A DNA stretch of 13,616 bases, taken from NCBI GenBank assembly GCA_001769925.1, contig MEPT01000124.1:3170-16785 (forward strand), written 5' to 3'. The stretch's first letter is position 1. Each line of letters starts with the position of its first letter. Below the pieces are notes generated by a model. It did no database searches. It was not told the origin of the DNA and saw only the letters and a program-made list of their open reading frames with translations. This stretch comes from Bdellovibrionales bacterium RBG_16_40_8. Its GTDB lineage: Bacteria; Bdellovibrionota; Bdellovibrionia; Bdellovibrionales; UBA1609. Of the stretch, positions 1 through 4,691 are shown piece after piece. The translations under genes were made by a program, and so were the position numbers.

Positions 1-81
1 GTGCCTCGTTTAATCGGCGCAGTTCAGCCATCTACTAACGCTTCAACATATACCTTTAATGCTAAGCGCGTGGGAAACTAA
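1..81 (+). CDS. 3' end of an unidentified upstream gene (partial)
   Basis: An open frame enters from the left edge and ends at a TAA at 79-81, giving 26 C-terminal residues ending in RVGN. Nothing in this tail identifies a family. It is rich in Ser, Thr, Ala and Asn. The next gene starts only 2 bases after the stop and its likely ribosome site (GGGAA, 72-76) lies inside this tail. That spacing suggests this is the upstream member of the same operon as the TolC-like gene. The assignment rests on the open frame and tight spacing only. Confidence 0.55.
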   Translation: MPRLIGAVQPSTNASTYTFNAKRVGN

Positions 82-83
82 TT

Positions 84-1325
84 ATGAAGTCTTTAATTTA
101 TTTTTTTATATTTATATTCTCCATACAAGGCAGTGCTACTGAGTTGAAGCTAGAAGATTTGGTTAAGCAGGTTAGTGAAAAAAATTATCTAGTTTATGAA
201 AATGCTTTGAAAGTATATCAATCCAGAACTGATATTGATCGAGTCAGAGGCGAGCTTCTTCCGAAACTCAATATTTGGAATATTGCGAGTGCGTTGATTG
301 ATCCTCTTTCATTGATTGGTTCTATTAATGACATCGCACCTTTTCTTGTTCCAGCAAATTGGTTTAGACTCGAAGAGGTTAAGCTATTGTATCTTTCTGA
401 AAAAGAAGGGTATCGAGCACTTTGGGGGAATGAACTTCACTCAGCTAAAACTCTGTTTCTGCATACATCCTTCGATATGCAGCTTCTTGAGCACGTAAAA
501 AATAGTATAGTGGAGTTAAATGAGATTCATCTCATTGTAAAAACACGTGAAATGCTTGGCGGGGCAGAGCCAGGCACTGCGCGGGACATTGAAATTCGCA
601 TACTTGGCTTAAAGGAAGATGAAAAAAATCTTGGCCAGCTCGTAAATGAAGAATTGAATGCGCTCACTTATGCGCTAGGGTTGCCGTCTGGGGTTGTGCA
701 ACTAACACCTGTTAGTCCACCAGACATCAAATCTTTACAGCCAATGGATTACAATAAGTACGAATTTCGGTTGCTTGCCAATAGTCCTGAACGCAGACAA
801 TTTGAGCATTTCTTTTCAGTGTTAAAACAGATTAAAAAAGAAATTCAATATGCATTTCTTGGCGGAAGTAGCATTAGCCGTGGCGTAGCCGGTGGGATAT
901 TTGATTCTTTACCCACATCTGGTGCGTTGAGCTTTGGCAATGGCCCAGCAATGAAAATAATCGATGCACAAAAAGAGATTATGCTAACCCAAAGAACGGG
1001 CATTGAAGAGACTTTAAAAAGACAGTTAAAAAACTTGGTCTATCTATTTAATTCAGATGTTTCTTTCTTTGATAATTTTAGCAGAAGGCTTGAGTTAACC
1101 AAAAAAAGTAAAACCGAAATGCTAAGACGTATTAAGCTTGGCGAAGATGTCAGTATGCTGGCTCTTGCCGATGCTTCGAAAAACCAAATTCAAGCTGAAA
1201 CCTCTATTTATGCGGTTCAGTTTCGGGTGATGTCATCGTTGGACCGACTGGATAGGCTCGTATTTCAGAACGACTACTCACTTCGGCCACCACTAATTGA
1301 TTCACTGAAAGGGGATAAGCCATGA
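84..1325 (+). CDS. TolC-like outer-membrane efflux/export protein (OEP family)
   Basis: The 413-residue product starts with a hydrophobic Sec signal peptide (about residues 1-18, cleavage probably after GSA). Residues 22-62 have the opening pattern of outer-membrane efflux proteins: a helix LEDLV...N, then an amphipathic helix running into 'RGELLPKLN'. Two long helical blocks follow (about 95-200 and 240-400), each preceded by a strand-like segment rich in Gly, Ser and Phe (about 63-92 and 258-290). This matches the duplicated beta-alpha layout of TolC trimers, which form a channel through the outer membrane and across the periplasm. The length is slightly short for the family (usually 420-500). 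The start is supported by GGGAA 8 bases upstream of the ATG. The stop overlaps the lipoprotein start by ATGA. No inner-membrane transporter or adaptor gene is visible nearby, so the substrate cannot be inferred. The family call is from overall pattern; sequence similarity to classical TolC looks low. Confidence 0.7.
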   Translation: MKSLIYFFIFIFSIQGSATELKLEDLVKQVSEKNYLVYENALKVYQSRTDIDRVRGELLPKLNIWNIASALIDPLSLIGSINDIAPFLVPANWFRLEEVKLLYLSEKEGYRALWGNELHSAKTLFLHTSFDMQLLEHVKNSIVELNEIHLIVKTREMLGGAEPGTARDIEIRILGLKEDEKNLGQLVNEELNALTYALGLPSGVVQLTPVSPPDIKSLQPMDYNKYEFRLLANSPERRQFEHFFSVLKQIKKEIQYAFLGGSSISRGVAGGIFDSLPTSGALSFGNGPAMKIIDAQKEIMLTQRTGIEETLKRQLKNLVYLFNSDVSFFDNFSRRLELTKKSKTEMLRRIKLGEDVSMLALADASKNQIQAETSIYAVQFRVMSSLDRLDRLVFQNDYSLRPPLIDSLKGDKP

Positions 1326-1774
1326 AAAATATTTTTATTTTATTGGTAGCGGCAACTGCACTTACTGGTTGTCCAAAAGAAAGTGACGTTAAAGATATGG
1401 TTGAGGGTCTTCAAGAGAAAAAATCTAAAGCCGAAGAGCTCATTTTAAGCAACAGTTATTCAACAGAAAACTTATTAATCATGCAGGAGTATTTTTTCGA
1501 CTTTTCAGAGAAAGTTCATTTGTTAAAAGCAGAGGAAAAAGCGTCTGAAAGTGTTAAAAAAATGGTTAAAAAATTGGGACAGAAGAAATTTTGCCAAGAT
1601 TTTTTTATATCGAAAGATGCTTGGGCAATGATTAATCAGTACTGTGATCAGGGTGATTATTATGCGTGTTCAGCGGAGATGAAAGAGTTTCCGTTTATTG
1701 TCGAACAGTTTAAAAGCGTACTGGGTACAAATTTTGAATCTAGTTCAAGTGGCGTCAAAGAGTGTTTCAACTAG
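1322..1774 (+). CDS. small lipoprotein with four further cysteines
   Basis: This 150-residue protein has a lipoprotein signal peptide with lipobox LTGC at residues 14-17, so Cys17 should be lipidated. Residue +2 is Pro rather than Asp, which under the usual Lol rule favours transport to the outer membrane. Residues 24-90 are charged and helical, possibly coiled coil. The C-terminal third carries Cys91, Cys108, Cys116 and Cys148, enough for two disulfide bonds in the periplasm. The start overlaps the TolC-like stop as ATGA and is preceded by AGGGG at 1310-1314, so translation is probably coupled. That context suggests an accessory subunit of the same envelope complex. I recognise no named family. 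Confidence 0.75.
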   Translation: MKNIFILLVAATALTGCPKESDVKDMVEGLQEKKSKAEELILSNSYSTENLLIMQEYFFDFSEKVHLLKAEEKASESVKKMVKKLGQKKFCQDFFISKDAWAMINQYCDQGDYYACSAEMKEFPFIVEQFKSVLGTNFESSSSGVKECFN

Positions 1775-1793
1775 TGTAACCAGAGGAAAGTAT

Positions 1794-1925
1794 ATGAAAA
1801 AAATAATTTTGCTATTAATACTAACATCTACAACGGCATTTGCCGCTGACGATATTGATGTAACAATTGATTGGGTCGAAAATGTGGCTAAAAGTACAGT
1901 GCTGGAAGTTTGCGGCAAGAAATAG
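1794..1925 (+). CDS. tiny secreted peptide, possibly a truncated gene
   Basis: This 43-residue ORF begins with a very clear Sec signal peptide: MKK, a Leu/Ile run, then AFA followed by ADD, so cleavage is expected after residue 17. Only about 26 residues remain in the mature part, with one Cys near the end. A strong ribosome site (AGAGGAAAG, 1782-1790) lies just before the ATG, and the gene is 19 bases after the lipoprotein stop, so it belongs to the same operon. A signal peptide with such a short mature part is odd. Its last 38 bases overlap the 3' end of a convergent ORF. It could be a genuine small secreted peptide, or the 5' remnant of a longer periplasmic protein cut off near 1925. I favour the remnant slightly, because the neighbouring DNA on the right looks unrelated. 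Confidence 0.6.
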   Translation: MKKIILLLILTSTTAFAADDIDVTIDWVENVAKSTVLEVCGKK

Positions 1926-2109
1926 ATTCCGCTTTCTTTTGCCGCTCCTCTTCAGCAAGCTTTTGATCTACCAAAGCTTCGAGCATTTTACTCTGGCGCT
2001 TAACATCAGGACGGCTCACGCACTCATGAATGGGAATTGCCCACTTTAGCTTGTCAGGCACATTTTCATATTTTTGATTGTTTCGTGTAAGACCTAAAAC
2101 TTTTCCCAT
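1888..2109 (-). CDS. 73-residue ORF coupled to the SEC-C gene by TAATG
   Basis: The ATG at 2109-2107 shares its A with the TAA stop of the SEC-C gene (TAATG), a classic arrangement for translational coupling. The same open frame extends upstream to an ATG at 2163, but that part is antisense-free shadow of the SEC-C 3' end, so the overlap start is preferred. The protein is basic and hydrophilic, with no signal peptide or membrane segment. Residues 14-35 include KYENVPDKLKWAIPIHEC, and residues 38-62 form a charged helix rich in Lys, Glu and Gln. I recognise no family. The last dozen residues are encoded opposite the end of the small secreted gene, so the natural C-terminus may have been replaced at a junction near 1920. 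It could still be a chance frame, but the start arrangement and protein-like composition argue against that. Confidence 0.55.
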   Translation of the reverse strand: MGKVLGLTRNNQKYENVPDKLKWAIPIHECVSRPDVKRQSKMLEALVDQKLAEEERQKKAESISCRKLPALYF

Positions 2110-3557
2110 TAGTGAACCACCATGCAGCACTTCTTGAACTTTTGACCGCTTCCACAAGGGCAAGGCTCGTTTCTGCCAACAGTCTTCCTATTCTCCTCAA
2201 CGAGCTTCTGCCTATCGATCTCGCGCTTGCGAACATCCTTGCACGCTTGAGCAAAAGCTAAATAGTGTTGATTCCAGTAATCGTGAACTTCGTTAAGCAA
2301 CTCAATCACTACGCTGGTCGAAAATCTTTTGGTATCCTCTAGCTCGTCAAACTGCGTGATTTTTATCTCAATGAAGCCAATGAACTCGCCAATCGACGAA
2401 TCGGGATATCGCTCTTCATCGGTGTTGCCCATGGCAAGACCCTGACAGAAAGACATCAAATGCATCTTTGTCCAAAAAATCTTGAGCGAATTGATCGCCT
2501 CTACTGGCATTCCCTCTGTTTTGCTAAGATCGAAATCTGGCAATGGGAAAACTTCGTTCTGATATTTTGAAAGCTCATTCCAAAGACCAAAGAACTCTCG
2601 ATAGAAATAAAGAGCCTGCCCATCGGTTTGAAATCCGCCACTTTCCTCGTCGGCGTCCTCAGTGATTTGGCTTGCGATCTTGCTCGGCTGAATAAGATCA
2701 ACAGCTAAAAATGAACCCACCAGCATACATTTAAGCTCATCGACATTAGTAGTTGCACCCAGCGACTTTAGAACCTTTTGAAATTTGGCATCACCACTGT
2801 AATGAAAGTCATTGGCTTTGTATTTGTCCTCTTTGATCTGGGCTGGTAGGTTAGCCGCTGCCAACTTCTCCTTCACATAATTCCAATCTGCGATTTCTTC
2901 ATCTAGGAATTTTCGCTCAAACACCTTTTGAATGTGCGGCGCTGCTGATATATCCACAAGGTCTATCATTCCAAATATGATAAATGAATTGAGGCGTGGT
3001 GGGAGCGTTTCAAACGCTGCCAATAGCTCACGCAGGAAGCCTGCCACGCGATCACGTTCATGTGGATGAGTTTTGACGATTCCAGTTAGAACCTCAATGA
3101 GAGCGGCGTAGCCAAAGTCTTCTTGGGCGAAGATCGTTTCTTCTCTGAACTCTTTGAAAATGAAATCAATCGCAACGGCTCCAAACTTCTCTAGACCGCG
3201 CGGAATGTCGTCTCTAGCCCAGTCATCATCGTTATTCTGTGTCACTCGACCAATCAATGCAGGAATCGCTGGCTCATATTGCTTTGTCAGCAGAATCCGC
3301 CAGGCATGAAGAGGAACCCAGCAGAGTAGCTCATCGTCATCGCTGTTGAATTGATGATCGTAGTCACCCTCGACAATCGCGATGAGGTCTTTCGCGTTGT
3401 CAGCAGTGACTTCAAATGAATCGTACCCATGCCACGGTTTGCCGCCATCGGGTTCACCAAAGGCTTTCAGCTCAGCGACTAGCGCATCTGAAATTTCATG
3501 TTTTTGAGGTGGTCGTAATTGATCAGGATTATAGATTGGGGTTTTCTCTAAACTCAT
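2109..3557 (-). CDS. SEC-C motif protein with HEAT-like and YecA-like regions
   Basis: The 482-residue protein ends in a textbook SEC-C zinc motif: PCPCGSGQKFKKCC at 465-478, with zinc ligands Cys466, Cys468, Cys477 and Cys478. This motif is known from the SecA C-terminus, where it binds zinc and SecB, and from many other proteins as a small interaction module. Only four residues follow it. Residues 75-235 look like helical repeats (for example VPLHAWRILL and YEPAIPALIGRV), similar to the HEAT-like DUF1186 type. Residues 270-425, with FW and FCQGLAMG, recall the YecA/UPF0149 fold that often carries SEC-C. No signal peptide is present, so it should be cytoplasmic. The start is supported by GTGGGAT shortly upstream. 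The gene lies 61 bases past the intact tRNA-Val in the same direction. It looks more GC-rich than its neighbours: three sampled 60-base stretches hold 28-35 G+C. Its role is unknown; a protein quality-control or chaperone-linked role is only inference. Confidence 0.7.
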   Translation of the reverse strand: MSLEKTPIYNPDQLRPPQKHEISDALVAELKAFGEPDGGKPWHGYDSFEVTADNAKDLIAIVEGDYDHQFNSDDDELLCWVPLHAWRILLTKQYEPAIPALIGRVTQNNDDDWARDDIPRGLEKFGAVAIDFIFKEFREETIFAQEDFGYAALIEVLTGIVKTHPHERDRVAGFLRELLAAFETLPPRLNSFIIFGMIDLVDISAAPHIQKVFERKFLDEEIADWNYVKEKLAAANLPAQIKEDKYKANDFHYSGDAKFQKVLKSLGATTNVDELKCMLVGSFLAVDLIQPSKIASQITEDADEESGGFQTDGQALYFYREFFGLWNELSKYQNEVFPLPDFDLSKTEGMPVEAINSLKIFWTKMHLMSFCQGLAMGNTDEERYPDSSIGEFIGFIEIKITQFDELEDTKRFSTSVVIELLNEVHDYWNQHYLAFAQACKDVRKREIDRQKLVEENRKTVGRNEPCPCGSGQKFKKCCMVVH

Positions 3558-3577
3558 CAGCTATCCCACTTCACTCT

Positions 3578-3599
3578 ACCAATTGGTGAATTTAAATTC
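3578..3599. promoter_or_regulatory. two adjacent perfect palindromes upstream of the SEC-C gene
   Basis: ACCAATTGGT (3578-3587) and GAATTTAAATTC (3588-3599) are perfect 10- and 12-base palindromes placed back to back, 21-42 bases before the SEC-C start codon. They lie between that gene and the tRNA-Val 3' end, where an operator or a promoter -10 region would be expected. AT-rich palindromes also arise by chance, so this is a candidate only. Confidence 0.25.
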
Positions 3600-3618
3600 T
3601 TTAGTGATTTCAATAAAA

Positions 3619-3694
3619 TGGTAGGGAGTACAGGAGTCGAACCTGCGACATCGTCCTTGTAAGGGACGCGCTCTACCAACTGAGCTAACTCCCT
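3619..3694 (-). tRNA. tRNA-Val (anticodon UAC)
   Basis: The - strand folds as a full 76-base cloverleaf with encoded CCA. The acceptor stem is AGGGAGT pairing with ACTCCCT, the D-arm is GCTC/GAGC around AGTTGGTA, and the anticodon stem CGTCC/GGACG is perfect. The anticodon loop is CTTACAA, giving anticodon TAC at 3661-3659. The T-arm is GCAGG-TTCGACT-CCTGT. The discriminator is A73. The first base pair is A-U rather than the usual G-C, which is less common but acceptable. It reads GUA and probably other valine codons. Confidence 0.95.
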
Positions 3695-3733
3695 ATATAA
3701 AAATTAAATCTCCTATTCATCTCCAAAACACTT

Positions 3734-3769
3734 ACCACTCTACCAATTCTCATAACCACTCTACCAATT
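3734..3769. repeat. short direct repeats resembling a tRNA D-arm
   Basis: CACTCTACCAATT occurs at 3736-3748 and again at 3757-3769, 21 bases apart, both preceded by AC. A third copy lies at 3572-3584, on the other side of the intact tRNA-Val. On the - strand all three contain TTGGTAGAG, the same nine bases found in the D-arm of the intact tRNA (3671-3679) and of the partial tRNA (3867-3875). They could be degraded tRNA copies or recombination footprints. They are too short and too few for a CRISPR array. Confidence 0.5.
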
Positions 3770-3852
3770 TAAAAAATGACTTTTTCAAATCACTTATTTC
3801 TTTCGCTCACTTACCGACTCAAGATGCTCGTCAATTTTGCCTTACAGTTTGC

Positions 3853-3890
3853 TTGTAAGTGTAGCGCTCTACCAACTGAGCTAATCCCCT
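3853..3890 (-). pseudogene. 5' half of a second tRNA-Val (UAC)
   Basis: The - strand starts AGGGGAT-TA, then has the D-arm GCTC-AGTTGGTA-GAGC, base G, CTACA and the anticodon loop CTTACAA with anticodon TAC. It matches the intact tRNA-Val at 33 of 38 positions. After the loop the expected stem partner TGTAG is absent (GCAAA is found). No T-arm or matching acceptor strand ATCCCCT follows in the next 160 bases. The break is therefore at the 3' side of the anticodon loop. CTTACA in the loop is followed seven bases later by its inverted copy TGTAAG, so the broken end can form a small hairpin. It is best read as a truncated tRNA gene left by recombination. Confidence 0.75.
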
Positions 3891-3955
3891 AGAGAAAAAT
3901 TAAGCTAAATCAAATAGCCCGCACTGTCTAGAGTTGTCATGCACAGTCACTAGAT

Positions 3956-4669
3956 TTATCGCATAAAATTAAGGGCCGGACCCAGTAGTGGTAGAAAAGA
4001 TTTCATAAAATCGTTCATGGATTCAGCTTCAGCAGCATTTATTTGAGCCTTTACCCCTGAAACTTTACCACTAAGCTGCAGGGTATAGTTCATGCCCGAC
4101 TTGCCCCCATGAGAATCCATTTTAACAAGGCCAATGGGATTAGCTTTGTCAGAAATCCAAAAGTCTAGAGTTTGATTGTTTTCATAGTGCCGATAGTGGG
4201 TGGACTTATAGCTTTGGCCGCCAGACTTGATAGTTTCGACACCAATCTTTTTACCATTCATTTCTCCATCTGAACCAATAAAAAAACTTTTCATTTGCAC
4301 CCCATCAAACCCTTGCAGGTAATCAGACGGTAAAATTTGTGGGTTTGCAATTTGTGGGATTTTAATAATACCTTTAGTAATTTTTAACTTGCCCCCATCT
4401 AGCTGCAAATGAAACTGTTGCCACATTTTAATTTCTGAAATGCTACTATCAGACAGCGATTGAATAAAAATTTCTATGACAAGAGTGTTGGCCGTTTGCG
4501 AAACAAATGAAATAGTCACTTCACTTGGCTCTTTATCAAGAGTCATAATATATTTTGCGCCAGTACCGATTTCATATTTTGCCAATTTTTGCGGAGTTTT
4601 GTCTGCAAACACTTGGGTAACTGTTAGAAAATTTGTAGCAGCTAGAAAAATAACAAAAATTAAACGCAT
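3956..4669 (-). CDS. secreted protein of unknown function, last gene of the alaS operon
   Basis: The ATG at 4669 is chosen because AAGGTGAT lies 8-15 bases upstream and the product then begins directly with a signal peptide (MRLIFVIFLA...), with likely cleavage after VFA at residue 22. An in-frame ATG at 4714 would add 15 residues ahead of the signal and overlap alaS. The mature part of about 215 residues looks beta-rich and has no further membrane segment. Residues 150-187 have the order GGQSYKSTHYRHY, then LDFWISDKANPIGLVKM. That resembles periplasmic beta-proteins in which a Trp-Ile-Ser-Asp strand precedes a Pro-x-Gly-Leu turn, but I cannot name a family. It starts 22 bases after the alaS stop and is probably co-transcribed. 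Its export to the periplasm is well supported; its role is not. Confidence 0.75.
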   Translation of the reverse strand: MRLIFVIFLAATNFLTVTQVFADKTPQKLAKYEIGTGAKYIMTLDKEPSEVTISFVSQTANTLVIEIFIQSLSDSSISEIKMWQQFHLQLDGGKLKITKGIIKIPQIANPQILPSDYLQGFDGVQMKSFFIGSDGEMNGKKIGVETIKSGGQSYKSTHYRHYENNQTLDFWISDKANPIGLVKMDSHGGKSGMNYTLQLSGKVSGVKAQINAAEAESMNDFMKSFLPLLGPALNFMR

Positions 4670-4691
4670 GTAATTTATCACCTTTTTAAAA

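Larger units (their letters stand above)
3695..3955. other. protein-gene-free stretch around the tRNA remnants
   Basis: Apart from the D-arm-like repeats and the tRNA half, this stretch is AT-rich and I see no coding frame. TTTAAT at 3708-3703 (- strand) could be a -10 box for the intact tRNA-Val, but I find no good -35. Between the secreted-protein stop (3956) and the tRNA half, ACTGT (3923-3927) and ACAGT (3943-3947) could pair across a 15-base loop. That pairing is too weak to call a terminator for the pilT-alaS operon. Confidence 0.4.

Noticed and set aside
3734..3769. CRISPR-like repeats
   Set aside because: Only two adjacent 13-base copies with an 8-base spacer, and no cas genes.
3853..3890. 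Intron-split tRNA, with the 3' half further downstream
   Set aside because: No T-arm, anticodon-stem partner or matching acceptor strand follows before the intact tRNA, and no group I intron features are seen. The only other AGGGGAT on the + strand (1310-1316) is the ribosome-site region of the lipoprotein gene, without a T-arm.
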